64,000 bases of DNA from Collinsella aerofaciens (GCF_902364945.1 NZ_CABJFS010000001.1:310001-374000); one strand, 5' to 3'. Positions 8,334 through 17,592 are shown, numbered from the stretch's first letter. Notes: generated from the sequence alone by a model not told the origin. Program-made: numbers and translations.

Positions 8334-9230
8334 TTATTTCTTTGGCGCTTCAATGCGAACCGTGTTGGGAATGAGCTCCGTCGCGCAGGACCACCAGCCG
8401 TTTTGCAGGGCAGCGTCGGCAAGCCTTTCGGCCGTGACGGCGGTGTCGCAAATGGCAAACGAGCAGGCGCCCGATCCGCACACATCTACAGCAACGGCGC
8501 CGTCCTGTTTACGCAGCCAATCGAGCACCGTTTGAATCTGCGGCTCCATCTGTGCGGAAATGACACCCAGGTTGTTATGGATGAGCGCATATGCCGTCTC
8601 GGTATCACCAGCACGCAAGGCAGAAGCTATCGCGCCGGGCTTGTCTGCAGGCACTGGGGCCTCGTCAAAACGTCGATAGGCTTCAATTGTTGAAACGCTT
8701 GCCTCGCGCGGCTTGACCAGCACGACGGGTGTCGCAGGTAGTACGGGGTACTCGGTGGCCAGCACGTCTCCCCCACCTACGTAAAATGCAGGGCTGGCAT
8801 GCAAAAAGAAGGGAACATCGGCGCCAATACCCCGTGCAATGTCGTCGAGCGCTGGGTCGGTGCGATCAATTCCCCAGAGCTCCGCCAAGGCAACAATGAT
8901 CGCGGCCGCATCCGTCGAAGGGCCGCCCAAGCCGGCGCACAATGGAATGCGCTTCCCAATCGTCACGCAGATGTTTGCCTCGCGACCATAATGCTCGGCC
9001 ATAGCAACCGCAGCCCGATACGCCGTATTCTTTTGCATGGGAAAATCTGATGCCGGAACCGTCTGGACGGTCAGCGCCTGCGCCGGCGTGACCGTCACGG
9101 TATCGGAAAGGTCGACGGCTGCCATCAGGGAATCGACCCTGTGGTAGCCGCGGGCGTCACGCTCGGTATGAACCCCCAGATAGAGGTTGATCTTTGCCGG
9201 CGCGGAAAGGGTCAGGGACCAATCGGTCAC
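8334..9230 (-). CDS. ispE: 4-diphosphocytidyl-2-C-methyl-D-erythritol kinase
   Basis: 298 residues of the GHMP kinase family. It phosphorylates CDP-methylerythritol in the MEP pathway to isoprenoids. Seen: N-terminal SAPAKINLYLGV (substrate-binding Lys), the glycine-rich ATP loop PLCAGLGGPSTDAAA (slightly divergent from the usual GLGGGSSDAA), and a C-terminal VCGSGACSFAI motif. The start is GTG at 9230 behind GAGGAGCAC. The veg stop is two bases upstream, so the two are co-transcribed and probably translationally coupled, as in the B. subtilis veg region. Confidence 0.95.
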   Translation of the reverse strand: MTDWSLTLSAPAKINLYLGVHTERDARGYHRVDSLMAAVDLSDTVTVTPAQALTVQTVPASDFPMQKNTAYRAAVAMAEHYGREANICVTIGKRIPLCAGLGGPSTDAAAIIVALAELWGIDRTDPALDDIARGIGADVPFFLHASPAFYVGGGDVLATEYPVLPATPVVLVKPREASVSTIEAYRRFDEAPVPADKPGAIASALRAGDTETAYALIHNNLGVISAQMEPQIQTVLDWLRKQDGAVAVDVCGSGACSFAICDTAVTAERLADAALQNGWWSCATELIPNTVRIEAPKK

Positions 9231-9232
9231 CG

Positions 9233-9529
9233 CTAGTGCTCCTCGAGCTGATTGCCGAGCGGAGTAAAGATGTGCTCACCGCTCTCGGGGTCGAACAGCT
9301 CGACCTGACCGGTAAGGACGTCGATGTACTGGTAGGACTGACGCGACTTGCGGCCGCGGCGTTCGTCAACCTCGACGATAAAGACAGCCGGGTGGACGCT
9401 CTTGATGGTGCCCATGCGCTCGACGACGCGGGTGCGGCCCATGTTGGCCTTCACCTTAACGCGATCGCCCACCATATCGGTCAGCTTCTCGTGGATGTCG
9501 TCGACGTGATTGACTTCCATCTCTTCCAT
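9233..9529 (-). CDS. veg: Veg family protein
   Basis: 98 residues. Contains the Veg-type small beta-barrel, with VGDRVKVKANMGRTRVVERMGTI shown here in part (GDRVKVKANMGRTRV), followed by HPAVFIVEV and SYQYIDVLTGQVEL. Veg promotes biofilm matrix expression in B. subtilis; its biochemical role is unclear. ATG 9529 follows GGAGG; an upstream Met would bypass that site. It precedes ispE by two bases, matching the conserved veg-ispE neighbourhood of Firmicutes. Confidence 0.88.
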   Translation of the reverse strand: MEEMEVNHVDDIHEKLTDMVGDRVKVKANMGRTRVVERMGTIKSVHPAVFIVEVDERRGRKSRQSYQYIDVLTGQVELFDPESGEHIFTPLGNQLEEH

Positions 9530-9624
9530 GAACAGGGCCTCCAGAAGGTGCAATTCAAAAAGGGGATAATACCCCTAAGATAGACAAAACTCTAATACTA
9601 TAGCACCCTGTTGCGACCACGCGC

Positions 9625-9661
9625 AAGTAGCTAAATAAGCCCCGTCCCAAATTGACTACTT
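9625..9661 (-). repeat. GGGAC-loop hairpin at the dtd 3' end
   Basis: AAGTAG (9625-9630) and CTACTT (9656-9661) pair; the right arm overlaps the dtd stop codon. The minus-strand loop holds TTTGGGACGGGGC. One of a series of 3'-end hairpins with different stems and a similar loop. Confidence 0.6.
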
Positions 9662-10106
9662 ACAGATTGTCTGTGTCCAGAACGATGGTGAATGGACCGT
9701 CGTTGACGAGGTCGACCTTCATGTCGGCGCCGAAGATGCCATGCGCTACGTGCTCGACGTCCTCGCGCACAAGCGTCAGGAAGTACTCGTAGAGCTTGTT
9801 GGCAACATCGGGGGCGCCGGCATCCGTAAACGATGGGCGGCGGCCGTGACGGCAATCGGCGAACAGCGTGAACTGCGACACCACGAGAACCTCGCCGTCG
9901 ACATCGGCAAGTGCCAGGTTGGTCTTGCCGTTCTCGTCCTCGTTAATGCGCAAGCCCCGGAGCTTGCCCCACAGCTTATCGGCCTCGGCGCGCGTGTCGC
10001 CGTGGCCCACGCCCAACAGCACCAGATAGCCGCGCCCAATTTTGCCCACGCACTCGCCGTCGACCGTCACGCCGGCGTTGAGCACGCGCTGCACCACCGC
10101 ACGCAC
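9660..10106 (-). CDS. dtd: D-aminoacyl-tRNA deacylase
   Basis: 148 residues, the standard Dtd length. It hydrolyses D-aminoacyl-tRNAs (and Gly-tRNA-Ala) to keep D-amino acids out of translation. Both active-site motifs are present: [11 protein letters not shown] (SQFTL) and the cross-subunit proofreading motif [10 protein letters not shown]. The start is GTG 10106, preceded by GAGGAG that lies inside the rdgB 3' end. The gap to rdgB is three bases, so the two genes form one transcript. Confidence 0.95.
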   Translation of the reverse strand: MRAVVQRVLNAGVTVDGECVGKIGRGYLVLLGVGHGDTRAEADKLWGKLRGLRINEDENGKTNLALADVDGEVLVVSQFTLFADCRHGRRPSFTDAGAPDVANKLYEYFLTLVREDVEHVAHGIFGADMKVDLVNDGPFTIVLDTDNL

Positions 10107-10109
10107 GGC

Positions 10110-10751
10110 CTACTCCTCGCCCGTCAGTTTGGCGGATAGGTGCTCGAGCGCATGGAATCGGTGGCTGATGGCGTTCTTCTCGTCCGCCGTCAGCTCGGCC
10201 ATAGTCTTGCCCGGCGTGTCGACCGGCAGGAACAGCGGATCATAGCCAAAGCCGTAATCGCCGCGGCCCTCGTGCGCAATGACGCCTTCACAGGCGCCCT
10301 CGCCATAAGTGACCAGGCCGTCCGTATCGATAAGCGCGACAACGCTCATGAAGCGCGCGGTGCGGTCCTCGTCGGCCACGCCCTCCAGATTCACGAGCAG
10401 CTTGGTGTTGTTGGCGGCATCGTCGCCATGCACGCCCGCATAGCGCGCGCTATACACGCCCGGCTCGCCGTCCAGCGCGTCGACGACCAGGCCCGAATCG
10501 TCTGCAATGGCCATGAGCCCCGTCTCTTCGACGGCAGCCTGCGCCTTGATGATGGCGTTCTCCAAAAACGTCGTGCCGTTTTCCTCGGGATCCTCAAAAT
10601 CACCCAGCTGGCCGAGCGCCACAAAGCGAACCTCGGGCATAACCTTGCCCAAAATAGCCTCGATCTCGGTGAGCTTATGGGCGTTGCCCGTTGCCACGAC
10701 GATGGTCGCCGCCGGGTCGAGGGTGTCGATGTCGATCTTCTCAAGTGCCAT
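10110..10751 (-). CDS. rdgB: XTP/dITP diphosphatase (HAM1/RdgB)
   Basis: 213 residues. It hydrolyses ITP, dITP and XTP to monophosphates and so cleans the nucleotide pool. Motifs seen: IVVATGNAHKLTEIEAIL at the N-terminus, NAIIKAQAA, the catalytic IADDSGLVVDALDGEPGVYSAR (part: ADDSGLVVDALDGEPGVYS), GYDPLFLP and SHRFHAL. AAGGAG precedes ATG 10751. It is followed three bases later by dtd. Confidence 0.95.
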   Translation of the reverse strand: MALEKIDIDTLDPAATIVVATGNAHKLTEIEAILGKVMPEVRFVALGQLGDFEDPEENGTTFLENAIIKAQAAVEETGLMAIADDSGLVVDALDGEPGVYSARYAGVHGDDAANNTKLLVNLEGVADEDRTARFMSVVALIDTDGLVTYGEGACEGVIAHEGRGDYGFGYDPLFLPVDTPGKTMAELTADEKNAISHRFHALEHLSAKLTGEE

Positions 10752-10858
10752 GAGTGGTCTCCTTGTCTCTATAGCAAAGTCACGTAAAAGGGACTGGCCC
10801 TTCGGCGTCTCCCCTTTCGTGTAGCATCAACCTTATCTATCGGCGTTTCCGCAGATAA

Positions 10859-10895
10859 AACCTACCAAAATAAACCTGTCCCTTTTTGGCAGGTT
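10859..10895 (-). repeat. GGGAC-loop hairpin at the rph 3' end
   Basis: AACCTACCAAAA (10859-10870) and TTTTGGCAGGTT (10884-10895) form a 12-bp stem with one mismatch, and the right end overlaps the rph stop codon. The minus-strand loop is AGGGACAGGTTTA. A near-copy lies at 39209-39245, also overlapping a stop codon. Confidence 0.75.
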
Positions 10896-11619
10896 AGGCG
10901 AGGGCCTGGCGCTGAAGCTCGATGAGCTCGGCGATGCCCTTGTCGCCCAGGTCGAGCAAGTCGTTGAGGCGCTTGCGGTCGAAGGGCGCCTGCTCGCCGG
11001 TGCCCTGGAGCTCGATCATCTCGCCGGAGTCGGTGGCGACAAGGTTCATGTCGACCTCGGCGTGGCTGTCCTCGGAATAGTCCAAGTCGAGCAGGGTGTT
11101 GCCGTCGACGACACCCATGGAGATGGCGGCGACCTGGCCTGTGAGCGGGATGCGCTCGAGCTTACCCGCCTCGACCCACATGGCAAGGGCGTCGTGCAGT
11201 GCCACCCAGGCGCCGGTAATGCTCGCCGTTCGCGTGCCACCGTCTGCCTGAATCACGTCGCAGTCGACGGTGACGGTATACTCGCCGAGCGCCTTCATGT
11301 TGACGACGGTGCGCAGGCTGCGGCCGATGAGACGCTCGATCTCCATGGAGCGACCCTTGCGGTTGGCGTGCTCGCGCTTGCAGCGCTTGCCGGTCGATGC
11401 CGGCAGCATGGCATACTCCGCCGTTACCCAACCGGCCTTGGCGCCCTTGCGCCAGCCCGGCACGCCCTCCTCGATGGTGGCAGCGCACAGCACGCGCGTA
11501 TCGCCAAACTCGGCCAGGCACGAACCGTGGGCGTGCTTCATGACGCCGCGAGTAAGCCTGATGGGGCGCAACTCATCGGCGGCGCGGCCGTTGGCGCGAT
11601 TGACCTGCATATACTCCAT
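10894..11619 (-). CDS. rph: Ribonuclease PH
   Basis: 241 residues, standard size. A phosphate-dependent 3'-5' exonuclease that trims tRNA precursors. Seen: GRAADELRPIRLTRGVMKHAHGS at the N-terminus (part), EYAMLPAST, RKGRSMEIERLIGRSLR (Arg residues for phosphate and RNA) and VDCDVIQADGGTRTASITGA. ATG 11619 follows AAAGGA. The gene order rph - rdgB - dtd is continuous on this strand, with murI 55 bases upstream. Confidence 0.96.
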   Translation of the reverse strand: MEYMQVNRANGRAADELRPIRLTRGVMKHAHGSCLAEFGDTRVLCAATIEEGVPGWRKGAKAGWVTAEYAMLPASTGKRCKREHANRKGRSMEIERLIGRSLRTVVNMKALGEYTVTVDCDVIQADGGTRTASITGAWVALHDALAMWVEAGKLERIPLTGQVAAISMGVVDGNTLLDLDYSEDSHAEVDMNLVATDSGEMIELQGTGEQAPFDRKRLNDLLDLGDKGIAELIELQRQALA

Positions 11620-11674
11620 AGAAAAATCCTTTCGGCAAAAGGTGGACGTGAGCCTTTGGTCGGTGCCCTTATAT

Positions 11675-12559
11675 CTATTTCAGTTCGTCGATATCGATAT
11701 GCTCAATGCTCTTGAGCGGCTGACCAAAGATAAAGCTGCCCGCCACCGCAAACTCGGCAATGTTATCGGCCGTCGTGGCAAAACGATGCTGCGGCTCGGC
11801 GGCGTCGCCCGCCAGCTGCTCGCGGCGCGTGAGGATATCGGTCAGCTCGCGCGTAGTCTCCTCGGCGGAACTCACCACGCGCACCCCGGGCCCCAGCGCA
11901 TGGCGAATAGGTCCCACGAGCAGCGGAAAGTGCGTGCAGCCGAGCACTACGGTATCGATTCCGCGATCGCGCAGCGGCTCAACCGTGGCACCGACCAGCG
12001 CTCGCACGGCCGGCGTATCGAAGATGTCCTCGTTCTCGAGCCACTGCTCCTGCAGATGCGCACCCGAGGCGAGCTCGTGCTCGACGACCTCGACAAAACT
12101 CGAAGCCGGGCATCCATACACGTCCACACCGGCGTCCAAATCCTGAATGGCACGCGTGTAAGCACCCGAGCGAATGGTGAGGTTGGTGGCGAGCACGCCC
12201 ACGCGGCGCGTGCGAGTGCTGTTAATCGCCGCACGTGCGCCCGGCGCGATGACACCGATCACGGGCACGTCGAGCACCTGCTGAGCCAGACGCAAGGCCG
12301 CTGCGGTCGCCGTGTTGCAGGCGATGACCATGATCTTGACGTCGTGCTTTGACAGCCAGCGGCTCGCCTGCAGTGCAAACGAGCGTACCTCGTCCTCGGT
12401 GCGGGTGCCATAAGGACAGCGTTTGGTGTCGCCGAAGTAGTAGACGGACTCATGCGGCAGCGCCGTCGCGATGGCGCGGGCAACCGTCAGACCGCCCAGA
12501 CCCGAGTCGAATACGCCAATGGGGCGCGTGTCGCCAGCCAGATTCTCGATATCGGACAT
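11675..12559 (-). CDS. murI: Glutamate racemase
   Basis: 294 residues. It makes D-glutamate for peptidoglycan. The two catalytic cysteines lie in the family motifs VIACNTATAAAL and GCTHFPLL, and the N-terminus has the IGVFDSGLGGLTVARAI signature. GGTGAGG is close to ATG 12559. It sits in a run with murE and rph; murI-rph-rdgB adjacency is common in Gram-positives. Confidence 0.96.
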   Translation of the reverse strand: MSDIENLAGDTRPIGVFDSGLGGLTVARAIATALPHESVYYFGDTKRCPYGTRTEDEVRSFALQASRWLSKHDVKIMVIACNTATAAALRLAQQVLDVPVIGVIAPGARAAINSTRTRRVGVLATNLTIRSGAYTRAIQDLDAGVDVYGCPASSFVEVVEHELASGAHLQEQWLENEDIFDTPAVRALVGATVEPLRDRGIDTVVLGCTHFPLLVGPIRHALGPGVRVVSSAEETTRELTDILTRREQLAGDAAEPQHRFATTADNIAEFAVAGSFIFGQPLKSIEHIDIDELK

Positions 12560-12609
12560 TACCTCACCAGATTCTCTCTCGAAATAACAGCCACGCGCGA
12601 TGCGCCGCG

Positions 12610-13521
12610 CTACGAACGAGCCGCGACGAGCAGCTCTGCCGTTGCCACCCAGCCATCGACAATCTTGCCGCGCGTGACGTAAGCGTTATCGCAAGCGTCC
12701 AGGAACTCGGGCGCGCCGGCGCTGGTCAGGCCGTTCTCGACCAAACAGAACGTGCCCACGTGGTCGGCCATGTAGAAGTCGGACTCGGAGTCGCCGAGCG
12801 CAAGCGTCTCCTCGCGCTCGATCCCCAGGTGCTCGCAGAAGCGCGCAATGGCAACGCCCTTGTTGAGGCCCGCCGGATTGATATTGAAGGCACGACCGTC
12901 CTCGACGCGATCGAGCTCAAGCGTCGTCGGCTTGGACAGATGCGTCAGGTGGCCGTTGCAGGCCCAGACCAGGCCGCAGCCGGCCTCGTCAAGAATGGCC
13001 TGGACCTCGTCGTCGGGCACATCGCCGCGCATGCCAACGGTGACCTCGCGGTACTTGTAGCCAGTCGACATGTCGTTGTGGTACTCGATCTTATGTGGCC
13101 AGCGGGCGAGAATCTTCTCGCACACGCCGGTCTGCTCGATCACCTGATGCGGCGTGAGGCCGCAGGCAGGGTCGTAGGGCATATCGCCGGTCAGATACTC
13201 CCAATCGTTGGCCTTGAGATCGTACATGACCAGGCCACCCATCTCTCCGATGTAGGAGTTAAGGCCGAGCACGCGCGCGTCCTCGTGGATCATGGTACGG
13301 TTGCGGCCCGAGGTGGGAACCACCTGGATGCCGGCGCGGGCAAGTGCCACGACAGCCTCGACGAGCTTGGTCGAGGGGTTGCCGTCGTTGTCGCGCAGCA
13401 CGCACGAGCCGGGCGCGAGCATGGTGGCGTCCAGGTCGGTAAAGACGTACTTAACCTTGGCAAGACGCTCGCGCATCTCGCCCGAAAGCTCAGCGACGGT
13501 CGGCAGGGTATTGTGGGACAT
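12610..13521 (-). CDS. HAD-superfamily (type IIB, Cof-like) phosphatase
   Basis: 303 residues. HAD core with motif I FTDLDATML (nucleophile and acid/base Asp, though the usual DxDGT is DxDAT here), motif II PTSGRN, a Lys in LNKGVAIARF, and motif IV ALGDSESDFYM. The large insert between motifs II and III is the type IIB cap. Substrates of such enzymes are sugar phosphates or similar; nothing in the sequence decides which. GGAGTAATC precedes ATG 13521. It lies between murE and murI in the same direction, 30 bases after murE. Confidence 0.85.
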   Translation of the reverse strand: MSHNTLPTVAELSGEMRERLAKVKYVFTDLDATMLAPGSCVLRDNDGNPSTKLVEAVVALARAGIQVVPTSGRNRTMIHEDARVLGLNSYIGEMGGLVMYDLKANDWEYLTGDMPYDPACGLTPHQVIEQTGVCEKILARWPHKIEYHNDMSTGYKYREVTVGMRGDVPDDEVQAILDEAGCGLVWACNGHLTHLSKPTTLELDRVEDGRAFNINPAGLNKGVAIARFCEHLGIEREETLALGDSESDFYMADHVGTFCLVENGLTSAGAPEFLDACDNAYVTRGKIVDGWVATAELLVAARS

Positions 13522-13551
13522 GATTACTCCATTACGTAGAAGGGGCTTGGT

Positions 13552-15069
13552 CTAGGCGTCGTACGCCGCAAGGGTGCGCTTGAGGATCGAACCGTCGCGC
13601 TCACAAGGCTCGGGTCCGTTCTTGCGCAGCATACGCTCTTCCTCGCCCTTACCGGTCACGATGACCACGGCAGGACGGACGGTTTCGCGCACGGCAGTCT
13701 CGATAGCGGCAACGCGATCAGTCACGATTTGCCAGTTATCATTTCCCTGCGCTTGAACGTTGCGCGCGATCACGGCGCAGATATCCTCGACATCCTCGGG
13801 GCCGGGGTCATCCTCGGTAATCACGATTCGGTCGGCATACTTGCCAGCGGCGATGCCCATCGTGGTGCGTCGATCGACACCCTTACCGCCCGTAGCGCCA
13901 AATACAACCGCCAGCTCGCGCTCGGGATAGTTCTCGCGCAAGTCACGCAGGAGCGTCTCGAGGCTCATGCCGTTATGTGCAAAATCGACGACGCCCAGGA
14001 TTTTGCCCGATACGGACGGATAGAGCTCCATGCGGCCGGGGACGAAGACGCCCTCAAAGCCGTGGACGATACCCTCCTCGGAAATGCCCAGGGCCTCGGC
14101 GCAGGCAATAGCGGCAAGCGCGTTGGACACATTGAACTTAACCGGCGTGGGAATCACAATGTCGCGCGTAAAGCGGGGCGTGCGCACCGTTGCCACCACG
14201 CCGCAGTCGCCATTGCGAATCGCCAGCGCAAGCACGTCGGCACGCTCGTCGGTCAGGGAGAACGTCACCGTACGTTCGCAACGAGATGCCGCCTCGAGCA
14301 CACGATCGACCTTATCCATATCGAGATTGACCACGGCAAAACGGCTCTGCGAGAAGATTTTGAGCTTGCTGGCAAAGTAATCCTCGAGCGTCGGATGCTC
14401 AATCGGCGAAATGTGATCCTCGCCGAGATTGGTAAAGGCGCCGACTTCAAAGGCGATCTTGCCCGTGCGCTCGTATTTGAGGCCCTGGCTCGATGCCTCC
14501 ATAACCAGCCACGGGGCACCCGCCTCCGCAGCATGTGCGATACGAGACTGCAGCAGGAAGGATTCGGGGGTCGTCAGCTTGGAAGGGCCCGTCTCGATGC
14601 CGTCGTCGAACTCAATGCCCGTATTAAGAGCGGGTCGATGACAGCCCGTAAGCTTGGCCTCGTTGACGAGAATGCCGCGCAGATAAAAGCTACAGGTCGA
14701 CTTGCCCTTGGTGCCTGTAAAGGCGCAGACCTTCACCTTGCCCGACGGGTGCCCATAGAAGGCATCTGCCACCACGGCGAGCGTGCGACGAATATCGCTC
14801 ACAATCACCGCGGGAGCATCGACATCGTAATCGACCTCGGAAACGTAGGCCACGGCGCCATCGGCGATTGCCGAAAGCAGGTACTCACGCTTAAACGCGC
14901 GGCCCTTGCAGACAAACAACGTGCCCGGACGCACCTGGCGCGAGTCGTCAGTCGCAAACTCAATGCGCTGGTCGCACGAAGCGCTCGGTTTGGAAACAAC
15001 AAGGTCATCTTCCTCGAGCAACTCTATATAGCGCATCAGAGTTAGCTTCTCTTGTGTCGGACTCGACAT
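13552..15069 (-). CDS. murE: UDP-N-acetylmuramyl-tripeptide synthetase
   Basis: 505 residues. It adds the third amino acid of the peptidoglycan stem peptide. Seen: the N-terminal MurE domain (TDDSRQVRPGTLFVCKG), ATP loop GTKGKSTCSFYL, LVMEASSQGL and VVDFAHNGMSLETLL. The motif that is DNPR in meso-DAP-adding enzymes reads DDPG here (TEDDPGPEDVED), so the amino acid added is probably not meso-DAP. GAGAGAGG precedes ATG 15069. It is divergent from the amino-acid transporter gene. Confidence 0.93.
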   Translation of the reverse strand: MSSPTQEKLTLMRYIELLEEDDLVVSKPSASCDQRIEFATDDSRQVRPGTLFVCKGRAFKREYLLSAIADGAVAYVSEVDYDVDAPAVIVSDIRRTLAVVADAFYGHPSGKVKVCAFTGTKGKSTCSFYLRGILVNEAKLTGCHRPALNTGIEFDDGIETGPSKLTTPESFLLQSRIAHAAEAGAPWLVMEASSQGLKYERTGKIAFEVGAFTNLGEDHISPIEHPTLEDYFASKLKIFSQSRFAVVNLDMDKVDRVLEAASRCERTVTFSLTDERADVLALAIRNGDCGVVATVRTPRFTRDIVIPTPVKFNVSNALAAIACAEALGISEEGIVHGFEGVFVPGRMELYPSVSGKILGVVDFAHNGMSLETLLRDLRENYPERELAVVFGATGGKGVDRRTTMGIAAGKYADRIVITEDDPGPEDVEDICAVIARNVQAQGNDNWQIVTDRVAAIETAVRETVRPAVVIVTGKGEEERMLRKNGPEPCERDGSILKRTLAAYDA

Positions 15070-15352
15070 ACAAAGACCTCTCTCGCTCAATTCGGCCTTA
15101 AAGGGCAAAAGACGTCCCGCGGCAGAAACGATGAAACATTCTGTATTATCAACCATCCTAATATGCCACCCGACCCTGCGCGCACTGCAGCCTTCTAAAA
15201 AATTGCATGGACTGTGCCGTGGATTAATAAATGGCGGCAGTGTCCCCCCGTGTAACAACGAGGAAATCTGGGTGCTATTCTTTATCCAAATGTCTTGATG
15301 TGCCTCATTGACCCACAATGCCGACCCATCATGCCCAAGCAAAGGATTCCAG

Positions 15353-17401
15353 ATGAAACGACACTTCGAACGTCGCCACCGCTCGGCACGCGTCCAGTTG
15401 ACCCGGCACATCGTCTGCGCCTTCGCGACGGTCGTTGTGGCCCTTGCCACCATCATCGGCGCGAGCGGCTGTTCGTCCTCCCAGAACGCCTCGAGCACCT
15501 ACACACTCGTCGAGAATGGCAAGCTCACTGTCGCAAGTGACTTGGCCACACCCCCGTTTGAATACGTCAACGATTCCGGCAAAGACCAGGGCTTTACCTA
15601 TGAACTCATGGGCATGATCGCAGACGAGCTCGGTCTGGAGCTCAACTACTTGCCGGCGCAAAAGTTCGACGGCATTATCCCCATGGTCAAGCAGGGTGTA
15701 AAGACCGATGTCGGCGCATGTAACATCACGATTACCGACGAGCGCAAGGAAGAGGTCGACTTCACCAACCCCTATATCGACTCCAACCAGGGCGTCGCAG
15801 TTGCAAAGAACACTGGATACGACACGGTCGATAGCCTCAACGCACCGGGTGTCAAAATTGCCGTGCAGTCGGGCACCACGTCCGAGGAGTGGGCAATCGA
15901 GAACCTGCCGCAGGCAACCACCGTCAACTTTGACGACTGGACGGCAGCCTTCACCGCCGTCATGAGCGGTCAGTGCCAGGCGGTCGTATGCGATCTGCCC
16001 GTTGAGCAGTGGATGGTTTCGAACTCCTTTACCGGTATGGAGATCATCAAAGAGGTTCCGACGGGCGAGCAGTTTGGCATTGCCGTCTCTAAAGACAACC
16101 CCGAGCTGACACAGGCCATCAACGATGCCCTTGCCAAAATCAAGAGCTCCGGTGCCTATGACAAACTGTACGAGAAGTGGTTTGGCATGGCGCCCACGAG
16201 CGGGTCCGATAACAAGGATGCCTCGAGCTCAGACGACGCGACGGGCACTTCACTCGCCGTCACCTCGGCGACCGCCAAGTCAAACGAAGACAGCGGCAAC
16301 GGCGTGCTCGGCGGCATCGCAACCCGCCTGACCTGGGAAGCGACAACGGGTAGCGACGAGGGCGACGTTTCGCAAATTGAACTTGAGCTGCCCGAGGGCG
16401 GATCGTTTGAAAGCACCGATGCGAAGGTCACGCTGCTCGACGGACTGAACCAGACGGGTGTCAAGGAATCGTGCTCGCTGGACGGCTCAAAGCTCGTCAT
16501 CAAGTTTGCCGATCCCGTCGCCGCCGGCTCGCAGATTCGCGTTGTCGTCCCCGACGTCGTATTCCCGAGCAACGCGGGTGCCTATGCCGTCACCGGCAGC
16601 TATGTCGCCGACGGCGACAAGCGAGATCTTCCCGAGAGCCCCACCATCAGCGTCTCGGAGAGCACCATGGTGCAAGAAATCGTCACCTGGCTCGATGCCC
16701 AACCTTGGGTTGCCGCGTGGAACTCCAACCCGTTTTTGGGCATGTTCTGCAAGCCGCAGATTATCGTCACCTCAATCGCCTCGCTCTTTAAGGGCTGGGG
16801 CATAGCACTTGCCGTGACCGCCATCGGTTTTCCGCTCGCCATCCCCATCGGCTTGCTGTTTGCCTTTATGAAAATCAGCCATAGTCGTATGCTGCGCGGC
16901 ATCGCCGTGACATACATCAACGTCCTGCGCGGAACCCCACTCTTCCTGCAGATCTACATTGCGTTCTTTGGGTTCCCTATGATCGGTCTCAACGTGCCCA
17001 ATCTGCCGCTCGGCGTTGGCGTGCTCGCCATCAACTGCTCGGCCTATCTTGCCGAGATTTTCCGCGCCGGCATCGAGAGCGTGCCGCATGGTCAAGCAGA
17101 AGCTGCCTACTCGCTTGGCATGACTTGGTCCCAAGTTATGTCGCGCATCGTGATTCCGCAAGCCGTACGTTGCGTTATACCGACTATGACCAGCGAGTTC
17201 GTTATGCTGTACAAGGACACATCGCTGCTTTCGAGCGTTGGCGTCATGGAGCTCATGCTGTTCTCCAAAAACCTCACAGCCACCACGGGCAACATTACGC
17301 CCTACATTTGCGCCGCACTTTACTACCTGGTCGTGACGATTCCGCTCATCCACGCCGTCACCAAGGTGGAGCACCGTCTCGCCGAGCGCAGCAAGCGCTA
17401 A
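15353..17401 (+). CDS. Amino-acid ABC transporter: substrate-binding protein fused to permease
   Basis: 682 residues. A lipoprotein signal (membrane helix, then GASGC with Cys40) leads into a type 3 solute-binding domain (about 50-275; SDLATPPFEY, VGACNITITDERKEEVDFT), then a Thr/Ser/Asp-rich linker and a beta-rich segment (about 300-435) of unrecognised fold, and finally a HisM/GlnP-type permease (about 465-682) with the EAA loop (GQAEAAYSLGMTWSQ). Binding protein and permease are thus one polypeptide, importing a polar amino acid. No ATPase gene is adjacent. ATG 15353 follows AAAGGA, and a strong terminator follows the gene. Confidence 0.92.
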   Translation: MKRHFERRHRSARVQLTRHIVCAFATVVVALATIIGASGCSSSQNASSTYTLVENGKLTVASDLATPPFEYVNDSGKDQGFTYELMGMIADELGLELNYLPAQKFDGIIPMVKQGVKTDVGACNITITDERKEEVDFTNPYIDSNQGVAVAKNTGYDTVDSLNAPGVKIAVQSGTTSEEWAIENLPQATTVNFDDWTAAFTAVMSGQCQAVVCDLPVEQWMVSNSFTGMEIIKEVPTGEQFGIAVSKDNPELTQAINDALAKIKSSGAYDKLYEKWFGMAPTSGSDNKDASSSDDATGTSLAVTSATAKSNEDSGNGVLGGIATRLTWEATTGSDEGDVSQIELELPEGGSFESTDAKVTLLDGLNQTGVKESCSLDGSKLVIKFADPVAAGSQIRVVVPDVVFPSNAGAYAVTGSYVADGDKRDLPESPTISVSESTMVQEIVTWLDAQPWVAAWNSNPFLGMFCKPQIIVTSIASLFKGWGIALAVTAIGFPLAIPIGLLFAFMKISHSRMLRGIAVTYINVLRGTPLFLQIYIAFFGFPMIGLNVPNLPLGVGVLAINCSAYLAEIFRAGIESVPHGQAEAAYSLGMTWSQVMSRIVIPQAVRCVIPTMTSEFVMLYKDTSLLSSVGVMELMLFSKNLTATTGNITPYICAALYYLVVTIPLIHAVTKVEHRLAERSKR

Positions 17402-17423
17402 CCGCTCATACATAGCGTTCGTA

Positions 17424-17467
17424 ACCACGGCCCGCCGCTTCGTCTGAAGATCGGGCCGTGGTTTTTT
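17424..17467 (+). terminator. Rho-independent terminator of the amino-acid transporter
   Basis: ACCACGGCCCG (17424-17434) pairs perfectly with CGGGCCGTGGT (17452-17462), followed by TTTTTT. Confidence 0.93.
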
Positions 17468-17543
17468 CGGTTCGCTCGGCGCTTATGCCCTATCACGAAA
17501 CAAAAGATTGGCATGATAGTAAAGATTATTTGACATCAGCTGC

Positions 17544-17566
17544 CGTAACCCTTGCGGCAGTACACC
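17544..17566 (+). other. Leader hairpin before asnB
   Basis: CTGCCG and CGGCAG pair across about nine bases, some 30 bases before the asnB start. TTTGACAT just upstream could be a -35 element. Its function is unknown. Confidence 0.35.
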
Positions 17567-17592
17567 TGAGCCGTCAGCAGAAAGGATCTTGC

